This document shows, piece after piece, positions 1 through 8,579 of a DNA stretch of 64,000 nucleotides (within the stretch, counting starts at the first letter, position 1; every line of letters starts with the position of its first letter). The stretch comes from Spinactinospora alkalitolerans (GTDB taxonomy: Bacteria; Actinomycetota; Actinomycetes; Streptosporangiales; Streptosporangiaceae), in assembly GCF_013408795.1 (NCBI RefSeq), contig NZ_JACCCC010000001.1:992001-1056000 (forward strand), read 5' to 3'. Under the pieces are notes generated by a model that saw nothing but the letters and a program-made list of their open reading frames with translations, made no database searches and was not told the DNA's origin. The position numbers and the translations under genes were made by a program.

Positions 1-90
1 GGACGCCCCGCGGCCCTGTTCCGCTTCCGCGCCCGCCGCCTGGAGATCACCGACGCCTTCGCCGTCCTGCGCCCGCCCGCGGGGTGCTGA
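1..90 (+). CDS. 3' end of an unidentified gene
   Basis: The window opens inside a forward reading frame that ends at a TGA at 88-90. Only the last 29 residues are visible. They are rich in Arg, Ala and Pro and end in LRPPAGC. Codon use with G or C at third positions fits a real actinobacterial gene, and the next gene starts about 90 bases later on the same strand. The fragment is too short to assign to a family, and I do not propose a function. Confidence 0.5.
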   Translation, partial: GRPAALFRFRARRLEITDAFAVLRPPAGC

Positions 91-179
91 GCCGCACCCG
101 CGCCGCGCCGCGGGGGGCCGGGGCGCCCGTCCGCCGATCCGCCCCTGAGGTGTCCAACCCCTGTGTTAGCGTCCCTTTT

Positions 180-839
180 GTGACGATCCGCAGCGTAGTT
201 TTCGACGTGGGCGAGACCCTGATCGACGAGACCCGCATCTTCGGGCGCTGGGCCGATCGGCTCGGGGTTCCGCGCCTGGCGTTCTTCGGCGTCCTCGGCG
301 GGGTGCTCGCCGCGGGGCGTCCGCTGCTGGACGCGTTCACGCTGGTGCGGCCGGGCTTCGACCTGGCGGCCGAGATCGAGGCCTGGCGCGCGCAGGAGCC
401 GGACTCGCTGCGGGAGAACTTCGACGCCGACGACCTCTACCCCGACGTCCGCCTGGCCCTGGAGGAGCTGCGCGACGCCGGTCTGCAGGTGCTCGTCGCC
501 GGCAACCAGCCGCCGCAGGCGGGGCACGCCCTGGAGGCCATGGGGCTGCCCGTCGACGCCGTCCACATCTCCGACGTCTGGGGCGTGGCAAAACCCGACC
601 CCGCGTTCTTCACGCGCCTGTGCGAGGAGTCGGGCCACGCGGCCGGGGAGATCCTCTACGTCGGCGACCGCGTGGACAACGACGTCCTCCCGGCCAAGGC
701 CGCCGGCATGCGCGCGGTCCTGCTGCGCCGCGGCCCATGGGGCTACCTTCACTCGGAGCGACCCGATGCCGAACGCGCCGACGTGGTGCTGGACGGTCTG
801 GCCGAAATTCCGGCGTGGATCGCCGGAAACAGCCGGTGA
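180..839 (+). CDS. HAD-superfamily hydrolase
   Basis: A 219-residue soluble protein of the haloacid dehalogenase phosphatase superfamily. The GTG at 180 was chosen because it places the nucleophile motif VVFDVGETL (Asp9) near the N-terminus, as is usual. Upstream codons of the same frame look non-coding. The usual second Asp of DxD is Gly11, a variant common in the FDVGxTL subgroup. A conserved Lys lies in KPDPAFF and the metal-binding loop is GDRVDND (Asp163, Asp168). The substrate cannot be predicted; a small phosphate ester is the family norm. It stands alone, with a gap of about 145 bases before the transporter operon. Confidence 0.85.
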   Translation: MTIRSVVFDVGETLIDETRIFGRWADRLGVPRLAFFGVLGGVLAAGRPLLDAFTLVRPGFDLAAEIEAWRAQEPDSLRENFDADDLYPDVRLALEELRDAGLQVLVAGNQPPQAGHALEAMGLPVDAVHISDVWGVAKPDPAFFTRLCEESGHAAGEILYVGDRVDNDVLPAKAAGMRAVLLRRGPWGYLHSERPDAERADVVLDGLAEIPAWIAGNSR

Positions 840-983
840 CGTGCCGGCCCGCCCGATGACGCATTCGGATTGTTTGACTCCCGGGGCGAGGGGAACGAGC
901 GATCCCATGACCTGTCGGCCGCCCCGCCGGCGGTCCGATCCCCGATGCTCTCCAGCCGGAACAAGAGGACGCGGCCAAGCGAC

Positions 984-2138
984 ATGATCACCTTCGAGGG
1001 CGTTGGCAAGCGCTACCCCGACGGCACCGTCGCCGTCGACCACCTGGATCTCGAGATCCCCACCGGCCGGACCACGGTCCTCGTCGGCCCGTCCGGCTGC
1101 GGCAAGACCACGTCACTGCGGATGATCAACCGGATGGTCGAGCCCAGCCACGGCCGCATCGCCATCGACGGCGACGACGTCCGGCAGCAGGACCCGGCCC
1201 TCCTGCGCCGCTCCATCGGCTACGTCATCCAGCAGGCCGGGCTCTTCCCGCACCGCACCGTCACCGACAACATCGCCACCGTCCCGTTCCTGCTGGGCTG
1301 GGGCAAGCGGGCCGCCCGCAGCCGCGCCCGCGAGCTCATGGAGCTCGTGGGCCTGGAGCCGGAGCAGGCGGGACGCTACCCGCACCAGCTCTCCGGCGGG
1401 CAGCAGCAGCGCGTCGGCGTCGCCCGCGCGCTCGCGGCCGATCCGCCGGTCCTGCTGATGGACGAGCCCTTCAGCGCGGTCGACCCCATCGTGCGGACCA
1501 GCCTGCAGGACGAGCTGATCCGGTTGCAGAGCGAGCTGCACAAGACCATCGTCTTCGTCACCCACGACATCGATGAGGCCGTCAAGCTCGGCGACAGCAT
1601 CGCCGTGTTCCGGCCGGGCGGGACGCTCGCCCAGTTCGACGGGCCGGAGCGGCTGCTGGCCGAGCCCGTGGACGACTTCGTCGAGAGCTTCATCGGCTAC
1701 GACCGGGGCGTGCGGCGGCTGTCGTTCTTCCCGGCCCGCCGGCTGTCCCTGCGCGGTGACGCCGTGCTCAGCGCCGGCACCACGGTGGGGGCGGCCCGGT
1801 CGATCGCGCGCAGCCAGGGGGAGCCGTGGCTGCTCGTGGCCGACTCCGGGCATCGGCCCCGCGGCTGGGTGCACGTCGACGCCCTGGACCGCGCCGCGCC
1901 GGACGCCCCGCTGGGCGGCCTGGAACTCGTCGGCTACGGGCACGTCTTCACCGTCGCCACCGACTCGCTGCGGGCCGCGCTGGACGCCGCCGTGCTCTCG
2001 CCCACCGGCCGCGCGGTCGGCGTCGACGGCGACGGCAAGGTCGTCGGCGTGGTCGCCCAGACCGACCTCGGCGACGCCATCTGGTCCGTGGGCAACGAGG
2101 ACACCCCGGTCGGCGAACCGGTGGGCCGCGATGGGTGA
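984..2138 (+). CDS. Quaternary-ammonium (OpuC/ProV-type) ABC transporter ATPase
   Basis: The 384-residue ATPase subunit of an osmoprotectant importer for glycine betaine, choline or carnitine-type solutes. Walker A GPSGCGKTT is at residues 35-43, LSGGQ at 136-140, and Walker B LLMDEP at 157-162. The region after about residue 240 resembles the CBS-domain tail of OpuCA/ProV proteins, which senses ionic strength in characterised members. The ATG at 984 gives the typical MITFEGVGKRY opening; an in-frame ATG at 945 would add 13 residues. It overlaps the following permease by 8 bases. Identification of the class is firm, but the exact solute is not. Confidence 0.9.
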   Translation: MITFEGVGKRYPDGTVAVDHLDLEIPTGRTTVLVGPSGCGKTTSLRMINRMVEPSHGRIAIDGDDVRQQDPALLRRSIGYVIQQAGLFPHRTVTDNIATVPFLLGWGKRAARSRARELMELVGLEPEQAGRYPHQLSGGQQQRVGVARALAADPPVLLMDEPFSAVDPIVRTSLQDELIRLQSELHKTIVFVTHDIDEAVKLGDSIAVFRPGGTLAQFDGPERLLAEPVDDFVESFIGYDRGVRRLSFFPARRLSLRGDAVLSAGTTVGAARSIARSQGEPWLLVADSGHRPRGWVHVDALDRAAPDAPLGGLELVGYGHVFTVATDSLRAALDAAVLSPTGRAVGVDGDGKVVGVVAQTDLGDAIWSVGNEDTPVGEPVGRDG

Positions 2139-2931
2139 CCAGCCGCTGGTCCGGTGGGACTGGATCATCGACAACATCGGCGATCCCATCGGCACGCGGC
2201 TGCTGGAGCACCTCCAGTTGTCGCTCACGCCGATCCTGCTGGGGCTGCTCATCGCGCTGCCGGTCGGCATCGCCTGCGCGCGGTGGCGGTCGCTGTACCC
2301 GCCGGTGTTCACCGGCGTGAACGTCATCTACGCGATCCCCTCCATCGCGCTGTTCTTCCTGCTGCTGCCCTACACCAGCTTCAGCCCGTGGACGGCGATC
2401 ATCCCGCTGGCGCTGTACACGCTGGCGATCCTGGTGCCCAACGTCGTGGACGGGCTCAACCAGGTGCCCGACCACGTCCGGCAGGCCGCCACCGCCATGG
2501 GCTTCGGCCCACTGCGGCGGCTGGTGCAGGTCGAGCTGCCGGTGGCCGTCCCGGTGATCATCGCGGGCCTGCGGATCGCGGCGGTCGCCACCATCAGCAT
2601 GGTCAGCATCGCCTCCCTCGTGGGACTGGGCGGGCTGGGCCAGCTCATCCTCACCGACGGCTTCCGGCGCCAGTTCAGCACGCCGATCGTCGTGGGCATC
2701 GTGCTCTCGGTGGTCCTGGCGTTCCTCGTCGACGGGCTGCTGGTGCTGCTGCAGCGCAGGCTCACCCCGTGGACGCGGGGGCGCGAGCTCGGCGCGGCGG
2801 CCAGGACGGCGGCCCCGGCGTCGGCACGCGACCGCGGCGCCGCGAGGACGCACCGCGGCGCCGCGGTCGCGGAGCCGGGCGGGCCGGGCCCCGACGCGGA
2901 CGCAACGGGCGGACAAGGGGAGAGCACGTGA
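2131..2931 (+). CDS. OpuC/ProW-type ABC transporter permease 1
   Basis: A 266-residue integral membrane permease with about five to six hydrophobic helices. The EAA-type loop region near QAATAMGFGPLRRLVQVELP contacts the ATPase in this family. The ATG at 2131 lies inside the end of the ATPase gene (8-base overlap), which indicates translational coupling. The last 50 or so residues are a low-complexity Ala/Arg/Gly/Pro tail that is probably cytoplasmic. The gene is the first of two permeases, as in opuCB/opuCD operons, so the importer is likely a heterodimer in the membrane. Confidence 0.88.
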   Translation: MGDQPLVRWDWIIDNIGDPIGTRLLEHLQLSLTPILLGLLIALPVGIACARWRSLYPPVFTGVNVIYAIPSIALFFLLLPYTSFSPWTAIIPLALYTLAILVPNVVDGLNQVPDHVRQAATAMGFGPLRRLVQVELPVAVPVIIAGLRIAAVATISMVSIASLVGLGGLGQLILTDGFRRQFSTPIVVGIVLSVVLAFLVDGLLVLLQRRLTPWTRGRELGAAARTAAPASARDRGAARTHRGAAVAEPGGPGPDADATGGQGEST

Positions 2932-3605
2932 ACGTCCTCCTGTGGGTGTGGGAGTGGTTCAGCCGACCCGAGCAGTGGGCCGGCTCCGACGCGATCCCCG
3001 CCCGGTTCATCGAGCACCTCGGCTACTCCGGGCTCGCGCTGCTGCTGTCGGCGCTGATCGCGATCCCCATCGGGCTCGTCACCGGGCACACCGGCCGCGG
3101 CGGGTTCCTCACCGCCAGCGTCGCCAACTTCGCCAGGTCCCTGCCCACCATCGGCGTGCTCATGCTCGTCGTGCTCGCCGTCGGCATCGGACTGGCGCCG
3201 GTCATGGCGGCGCTCGTCGCGCTGGCGGTCCCCCCGATCCTGGTCAACACCTACGAGGGGGTGCGCGGGGTCGATCCCCAGCTCAAAGACGCCGCGCAGG
3301 GGATGGGCATGCGCGGCGGCGAGGTGCTGCTCCGGCTGGAGGTCCCCGTGGCGCTCCCGCTGATCCTGCTGGGCCTGCGCACCGCGGCCATCCAGGTCGT
3401 CTCGACCGCCACCATCGCCGCCTACGTCGGCATCGGCGGTCTCGGTCGGTTCATCGTCGACGGCCAGGCCCGCCAGGAGATCGACATGGTCGTCGGAGGG
3501 GCGCTGCTGGTGGTACTCCTGGCCGTGCTCGTCACCGGCCTGTTCCACCTGCTGCGCCGACTCCTCGTCGCGCCGGGACTCCGTCAGCGCGCGGCCGCCG
3601 AGTAG
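2928..3605 (+). CDS. OpuC/ProW-type ABC transporter permease 2
   Basis: The second permease of the osmoprotectant importer, 225 residues and strongly hydrophobic. The start is GTG at 2928, overlapping the previous stop in a GTGA junction. The EAA-like segment (KDAAQGMGMRGGEVLLRLEVP) is close to that of OpuCB/OpuCD proteins, and the C-terminal part carries the usual IAAYVGIGGLG stretch. The order ATPase-permease-permease-binding protein, with overlapping genes, indicates one operon. Confidence 0.88.
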   Translation: MNVLLWVWEWFSRPEQWAGSDAIPARFIEHLGYSGLALLLSALIAIPIGLVTGHTGRGGFLTASVANFARSLPTIGVLMLVVLAVGIGLAPVMAALVALAVPPILVNTYEGVRGVDPQLKDAAQGMGMRGGEVLLRLEVPVALPLILLGLRTAAIQVVSTATIAAYVGIGGLGRFIVDGQARQEIDMVVGGALLVVLLAVLVTGLFHLLRRLLVAPGLRQRAAAE

Positions 3606-3713
3606 CGTCCGCCGCAGATGAGCCCCGTGCCGGCCGACCGCCGCCCGTCCCCGAACAGACCCCGGCCACGATGGCCCCGCACCAGCCCCGCACCCACGAA
3701 CAGAAGGTACGTC

Positions 3714-4622
3714 ATGCGCACTCCGGCCCGGCTCGCGATCGCGGGCGCCCCGTTCATCCTGCTCCTCAGCGCCTGCGGCGGAGGGGCCGACCCCTATGCC
3801 GAGGGCGGCGATACGCCCGAGGCCGGAACCGTCGTGGTCGGCTCCGCGGACTTCCCCGAGAGCACGCTGCTCGGCAACGTCTACGCCCAGGCGCTGGAGG
3901 CCGCCGGCGTCCAGGTGGAGACGCAGTTCAACATCGGCAGCCGCGAGGTCTACTACGACCAGATCGAGTCGGGCAACCTGTCGGTGTTCCCCGAGTACAA
4001 CGGGGCGATCCTGTTCCACCTCGACCCCGACGCCGAGTCGGGTGACACCGAGGCGACCAACGCGGCGGTCGCCGAGGCGCTGCCGGACGGCCTGGAGATC
4101 CTGGAGTCCTCCGAGGCGCAGAACAAGGACTCGCTCACGGTCACCGGGGAGACCGCCGAACGCGACGGTCTGCGGTCGATCCCCGACCTGGAGGAGGTCG
4201 CCGGCGACTACACGCTCGGCGGTCCCCCCGAGTTCGAGACCCGCGTGCAGGGCGTCGTCGGGCTGCAGGACGTCTACGGCCTGGAGTTCGACGGGTTCCG
4301 CTCGCTGGACATCACGCTGGTCCCGCAGGCGCTCCAGGACGGTGACATCCAGGTGGCCAACCTGTTCACCACGGACCCCGCCATCGCGGCCAACGACTTC
4401 GTCGTGCTGGAGGACACCGAGAACCTGTTCGGCTCCCAGAACGTCACGCCGCTGGTCCACAGCGAGAGCGTCGACGACACCGCCGAGGAGGCGCTGAACG
4501 CGGTGTCGGCCGAGCTCACCACGGAGACCCTCACCGAGCTCAACCAGCGGGTCAGCATCGATCAGGAGGACCCCGACGAGGTGGCCGCCGACTGGCTGGA
4601 GTCGGTCGGGCTCGACCAGTAG
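3714..4622 (+). CDS. Glycine betaine/quaternary-ammonium binding lipoprotein
   Basis: The 302-residue extracytoplasmic solute-binding subunit (OpuAC/ProX fold). The N-terminus has a basic start, a hydrophobic core and the lipobox LLSAC with Cys21 as the lipid-modified residue. The segment after it (VGSADFPESTLLGNVYAQAL and, later, SGNLSVFPEYNG) is characteristic of OpuBC/ProX-type proteins. The ATG at 3714 has an AAGG ribosome site at 3704-3707. It is the last gene of the importer operon and is followed by a strong hairpin. It delivers solute to the two permeases at the outer face of the membrane. Confidence 0.9.
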   Translation: MRTPARLAIAGAPFILLLSACGGGADPYAEGGDTPEAGTVVVGSADFPESTLLGNVYAQALEAAGVQVETQFNIGSREVYYDQIESGNLSVFPEYNGAILFHLDPDAESGDTEATNAAVAEALPDGLEILESSEAQNKDSLTVTGETAERDGLRSIPDLEEVAGDYTLGGPPEFETRVQGVVGLQDVYGLEFDGFRSLDITLVPQALQDGDIQVANLFTTDPAIAANDFVVLEDTENLFGSQNVTPLVHSESVDDTAEEALNAVSAELTTETLTELNQRVSIDQEDPDEVAADWLESVGLDQ

Positions 4623-4661
4623 CGGCAACGCGCCGCGACCGGCGCGACCGGCCGGACGCAC

Positions 4662-4699
4662 GACGCCACCCACCGGCCCCGCTGGCGGTGGGTGGCGTC
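4662..4699 (+). terminator. Terminator of the osmoprotectant ABC operon
   Basis: A perfect 14-bp inverted repeat, GACGCCACCCACCG at 4662-4675 and its complement at 4686-4699, with a 10-base loop. It starts 40 bases after the stop of the binding-protein gene. There is no T-run, as is common for actinobacterial terminators. Confidence 0.75.
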
Positions 4700-4732
4700 A
4701 TGGGGTGAGGACCGTGCCGATCCGCCGGGACC

Positions 4733-4798
4733 TCACAGGATCGCGGCGAGCACCAATCCGACGGCGATGATTCCGAGGATCGTCAGGATGCTGTCCAT
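4733..4798 (-). CDS. Possible 21-residue hydrophobic small protein
   Basis: On the minus strand an ATG at 4798 opens a 21-codon frame. Its product starts MDSILTILGI and is hydrophobic over nearly its whole length, with a single acidic residue at position 2, so it would be one membrane helix. A GGGAG sequence lies just before the ATG, but the spacing is only one base, which weakens it as a ribosome site. The frame sits alone between the ABC operon terminator and the flavin reductase gene. It could be a genuine small membrane protein or a chance frame; no homologue is recalled with confidence. Confidence 0.3.
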   Translation of the reverse strand: MDSILTILGIIAVGLVLAAIL

Positions 4799-4899
4799 GC
4801 TCCCATTGGACTGTGAACGGCGGGGCGACTGAACTACCCGCGGCGTGCGAACACCGTCACGCGGACCTCACGAAGAGTGACCTCCCTAGAGAGTTTCGA

Positions 4900-5427
4900 T
4901 CAGTCCAAATCGCGGTACCTGCCCGCGTACCTGATCAACGGCGACGCCGCGGCGCCCGGCCCGCCCGTCGCCCGATCCCCCACCGCGGGCAGGGCGTCCA
5001 CGGTCGCCAGGTACACGACGTGGTCGCCCGCCTCGACCCGCTGCGTCACCGAGCACTCCAGCGCGGCGACGGCGGTGTCGAGGACCAGCGCGCCGGTGTG
5101 CGCGCCCCGGTGGTGGGGCTCGCTCGCCAGCAGCAGGCGGGCGCTCGGGCGGCCCTCCGCGGCGAAGCGGCCGGCGATCGCCCTGTGCCGGGCGCCGAGC
5201 ACGTTCACGGCGAAGCGCCCCTGCCGGTCGATGACCTCGGTGAGGTAGCTGCTCTCGGTCACGCTGAGCATGACGATGGGCGGCTCGGCCGAGATGGAGG
5301 CGAACGCGCTGACCGTGCTGCCGATGTCGTCGCGGTCGTCGGCCACCGTCACCACCGTCACCCCGGTGGCGAACCGCGCCATCGTCTCGGTGAACTCCGC
5401 CGTGGCGAACGCGCCGGCCGCGCTCAT
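4900..5427 (-). CDS. Flavin reductase-like domain protein
   Basis: A 175-residue FMN-binding split-barrel protein of the flavin reductase family (HpaC/RutF-like). Recognisable elements are FATGVTVVTV near residue 20 and the SAEPPIVMLSV stretch that follows, which form the flavin site in this family. Such proteins reduce free flavin with NAD(P)H for a partner monooxygenase, but no monooxygenase is next to it. The ATG at 5427 overlaps the sppA stop in an ATGA junction, so it is probably translated together with sppA. Confidence 0.8.
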   Translation of the reverse strand: MSAAGAFATAEFTETMARFATGVTVVTVADDRDDIGSTVSAFASISAEPPIVMLSVTESSYLTEVIDRQGRFAVNVLGARHRAIAGRFAAEGRPSARLLLASEPHHRGAHTGALVLDTAVAALECSVTQRVEAGDHVVYLATVDALPAVGDRATGGPGAAASPLIRYAGRYRDLD

Positions 5428-7160
5428 CGGATCTCCCACGTGCCGGGCAGAATCAGGGGACCGGCCGCGGGCAGGCCGAGACCGGCCGAGAGCTCGGCCA
5501 GCGGACCCCACGAGCTCAACCGCAGCCGCGCGGCAGCGGCGGCCCTGTCCTCGCTGGACTCGGCCGGCACCAGGCGCTCCAGCGGGTGGAGCCGCGGGAA
5601 CGGGCGCAGCGGGGCGGAGGGCGGCAGCCCGGCCCTGCCGCGGGCGATGTCGGCCGCGGCCTCGACGCCGCCGAGCTCGTCGACCAGGCCGTTGGCGTGG
5701 GCGTCCCTGCCCGTCCACACCCGGCCGCGCGCCAGCTCGTGCACCTGCTCCCTGGTCATGCCGCGCGATTCGGCGACCTTGGCGGTGAAGTCGTCGTAGA
5801 TGTGGTCCAGTACCGCGTTGACGCGCTCCCACTCCGAGTCGCTGAACCCGCGGTCGCTGCTGAACATGCCGGCGTGCTCGCCCCCGTCGATGGAGTCGCT
5901 GGAGATTCCCAGCTTGGCCATCAGCCCCGACAGCACGGCCTTGCCGGTGAACACGCCGATGGATCCGGTGATCGTGCCGGGCTGGGCGACGATGGTGTCG
6001 GCGCCCAGCGCGACGAAATAGCCGCCGGAGCCGGCGACGTCGCCCATGGAGACCACGACCGGCGTGCCGGACTCGCTGGTCAGCTTCACCTCGCGCCAGA
6101 TGACGTCGGAGGCGGTGTAGGAGCCGCCGGGGCTGTCCACCCGGAACACCACCGCGCGCACGTGCGGGTCGCGCCGGGCGGCCCGGAACGCGGCGGCCAC
6201 GGTGTCGGAGCCCATCGCCGCACCGCCGCCCAGCGGCGAGCGCCGGCTGCGCCCGGACACGACCTGGCCGAGGCCGGAGATGAGCGCGACGGAGTCGGTG
6301 CCGCGCTGCACGGCGGGGACCCGGTTGGCCAGCGACTGCAACCGCTGGTAGCGGGAGACGAACTGCAGGTGCGGCCCGCCCGAGCCGTTGGCCGCCGGGG
6401 CGGACGGGCGGAACCGGCCCAGCAGCTCGGCGTAGATCTCGTCGCGGTAGCCGAGCCGGTCGACCAGCCGCGCCTCCAGTGCCTCCCTTGCCAGGAAGGG
6501 GCCGCGGTCGATGAGCCCGCGGACCTCCTCCCGCGACAGGCCGCGCCCCTCGCTGATGCCGTCGACGATCTGCTCGGTGAGCGACTCGACGATGCGGCCG
6601 GTGGCCTCGCGGTGCGATTCGGTGAAGCCCTGCTCGGTGAACATGTTGACGGCGGTCTTGTACTCGTGCCGCGCGCCGACCTCGTACTCCACGCCGAGCT
6701 TGTCGATGGCGTCGCGGAAGAACTTGTTGCTGACGCTCACCCCGGTGAGCCCCACCGAGCCGGAGGGCAGCAGCGCGACCTCCTCGAAGGCGGTGGCGAG
6801 GTAGTAGGGCGTCGATCCGGGGCCGAACTCGCCGAAGGACTCGCTCCAGGCCACGGTCGGCTTGCCGGCCGCGCGGAAGACGGCGACCGCGTCGCGCAGC
6901 TCCTGGACCTTGCCGAAGCCGATGGGGCGCCCGCCGATCTTGGCGATCAGCGCCTTCACCCTGGGATCGCGCGCCCCGCGCCGGACGCCCTCCACGACGT
7001 CGGACAGCCGCTGCCTGCGCATGGCCATGATCTGGCCGAGAGGATCACCGGGGATCTCGTCGATGATCCCCTCGGTGAGGTCGACCTCGAGGACCAGCGG
7101 GGCGGTGCGCCGCTGACGGATCTTGGACACGGGCTCGAGCAGTTTCACGACATCCACCAT
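5424..7160 (-). CDS. sppA: Signal peptide peptidase SppA (protease IV), long form
   Basis: A 578-residue double-domain S49 protease. The general base Lys168 lies in EYKTAVN of the N-terminal half and the nucleophile Ser378 lies in GDVAGSGGYF of the C-terminal half, matching the split dyad of E. coli-type SppA. These enzymes cleave released signal peptides in the membrane. I see no clear N-terminal transmembrane anchor, since the start MVDVVKLLEPVSK is only mildly hydrophobic, so membrane association may be peripheral. It is first of a two-gene unit with the flavin reductase. Confidence 0.88.
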   Translation of the reverse strand: MVDVVKLLEPVSKIRQRRTAPLVLEVDLTEGIIDEIPGDPLGQIMAMRRQRLSDVVEGVRRGARDPRVKALIAKIGGRPIGFGKVQELRDAVAVFRAAGKPTVAWSESFGEFGPGSTPYYLATAFEEVALLPSGSVGLTGVSVSNKFFRDAIDKLGVEYEVGARHEYKTAVNMFTEQGFTESHREATGRIVESLTEQIVDGISEGRGLSREEVRGLIDRGPFLAREALEARLVDRLGYRDEIYAELLGRFRPSAPAANGSGGPHLQFVSRYQRLQSLANRVPAVQRGTDSVALISGLGQVVSGRSRRSPLGGGAAMGSDTVAAAFRAARRDPHVRAVVFRVDSPGGSYTASDVIWREVKLTSESGTPVVVSMGDVAGSGGYFVALGADTIVAQPGTITGSIGVFTGKAVLSGLMAKLGISSDSIDGGEHAGMFSSDRGFSDSEWERVNAVLDHIYDDFTAKVAESRGMTREQVHELARGRVWTGRDAHANGLVDELGGVEAAADIARGRAGLPPSAPLRPFPRLHPLERLVPAESSEDRAAAAARLRLSSWGPLAELSAGLGLPAAGPLILPGTWEIR

Positions 7161-7267
7161 GCGGTCAAGGCTATTAGCCGGAGGCGGGGACGGGCCTGCT
7201 TATCCACATGCGGCCACCCGGCGTTTCCCTCCCGTCCCTCCCGGACGCGGACGCGCGGCCCCGCGGG

Positions 7268-8479
7268 TCAGCCGCCCTCCCCGCCGTGCATCGCGCGGAC
7301 GAGGGAGGCGCGGGAGTCGTCGTTGTCCAGCGACCACAGGCTCATCCCGCCCAGACCGAGCTCCCTGACGTAGGCGGCCTTCCTGCGGATCGACCGGGGG
7401 TCGTCGTAGCTCCAGAACTCGTCGCCGTCGTACAGCCACAGCGTGCCGTGCTCCTCGTCGCGGAAGCGCCTGCCGCTGCGGCGGGCCAGGGTCTTGTAGT
7501 CCTCGTCGCCCGGCTCCCAGGTGCCCGGGGCGATGCCCCCGGCCCGCTGGTAGAGGCCGCCGTCCCCGCCGGGGACGCCGCTCCAGCCCCGGCCGAAGCC
7601 GGGGACGCCGACCAGCAACTGCTCGGGGGCGACGCCCAGCTCCAGGTAGTTGACCACCCCGGCGTCGACGCTCAGCCCGTCGGGCGAGGGGTCGCCGGGC
7701 GGGGTGTAGAGCTGGGCGGCGTGGTTGGTGGTCAGGTCCCAGTCGCCGTTGAAGTCGTAGCCCTGGACGATGCCGAAGTCGAGGTGGCGGAACACCTCCG
7801 GTTCGATGCCGACCCGGATCCGGGCCGGGGCGGCCGGCAGGTAGGCGCTCATCTCCACCGCGCGGCCGGTGCGCTCGGTGAACGCGTCCAGTTGGCGGCG
7901 GGTCTCGGCCAGCAGCAGCGTGAAGTTGCGGCGGTCCTCGGTCCGCACCACGTTGTGGTCGTTGCCGTCGGAGCCGGGCCACTCCCAGTCGAAGTCGATC
8001 GCGTCGAAGATCCCGGCCGCGGCGCCCGGCCCGCCCTGCGGTTCGCCGTCCAGCACCGGGAGGTCGCCGTCGAAGTAGACGGAGACGACCGAGGCGGCGA
8101 ACGCCGCGCGCGACTCCGGGGTCAGCGCGGCGTTGGAGAAGTAGCATGAGGCGTTCCAGCCGCCGAAGGAGACGCCCACCTTCAGGCTCCGGTGCCGGCC
8201 CTTGAGTTTGCGGAGCTGGTTGAAGTTGCCGGCCAGCGGCTGTTCGTACTGGTCGGCCTGGCCGTCCACGCTCTCGGAGGCGGAGAACCGGCGCTGGTAG
8301 TCGGCCCACGCGTCACCGGTGGCCTCCTCGGTCATGACACACTGTCCGCGCGCGTCCAGCTCGCCGAACGCGTAGGTGAGGTGCGTGAGCTTCGCGGCCT
8401 GCCCGCTGGCGTGGACGTCGCGGAGGAGGTAGCGGCGGTCATAGATGCCCCACTGGGGGAAGTAGCCGACGACTCGCAC
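7268..8479 (-). CDS. GH18 family chitinase-like protein without signal peptide
   Basis: A 403-residue glycoside hydrolase family 18 barrel. The SxGG strand is SFGGW (residues 104-108) and the catalytic DxxDxDxE motif is complete as Asp159, Asp162, Asp164 and Glu166, so a retaining activity on N-acetylglucosamine polymers is expected. The GTG at 8479 has a GAGAGGA site upstream and places the first barrel strand, VVGYFPQWG, at residue 3. That leaves no room for a signal peptide, chitin-binding or FnIII domain. Either the protein acts inside the cell or leaves by a non-classical route. It is a single gene transcribed divergently from the next one. Confidence 0.85.
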   Translation of the reverse strand: MRVVGYFPQWGIYDRRYLLRDVHASGQAAKLTHLTYAFGELDARGQCVMTEEATGDAWADYQRRFSASESVDGQADQYEQPLAGNFNQLRKLKGRHRSLKVGVSFGGWNASCYFSNAALTPESRAAFAASVVSVYFDGDLPVLDGEPQGGPGAAAGIFDAIDFDWEWPGSDGNDHNVVRTEDRRNFTLLLAETRRQLDAFTERTGRAVEMSAYLPAAPARIRVGIEPEVFRHLDFGIVQGYDFNGDWDLTTNHAAQLYTPPGDPSPDGLSVDAGVVNYLELGVAPEQLLVGVPGFGRGWSGVPGGDGGLYQRAGGIAPGTWEPGDEDYKTLARRSGRRFRDEEHGTLWLYDGDEFWSYDDPRSIRRKAAYVRELGLGGMSLWSLDNDDSRASLVRAMHGGEGG

Positions 8480-8579
8480 TGACGGTCCGTCCTCTCACGC
8501 GTGAGCAGACTTCTGGTGCAGATCGCCAGATTCCCCCGCTATCGTCGATGAGGTCAAGCTCCGGCACGAAGGGAATCGC

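Noticed and set aside
2370-4673. A 767-codon minus-strand frame opposite the ABC transporter genes
   Set aside because: It spans three real plus-strand genes and their terminator and has no homology.
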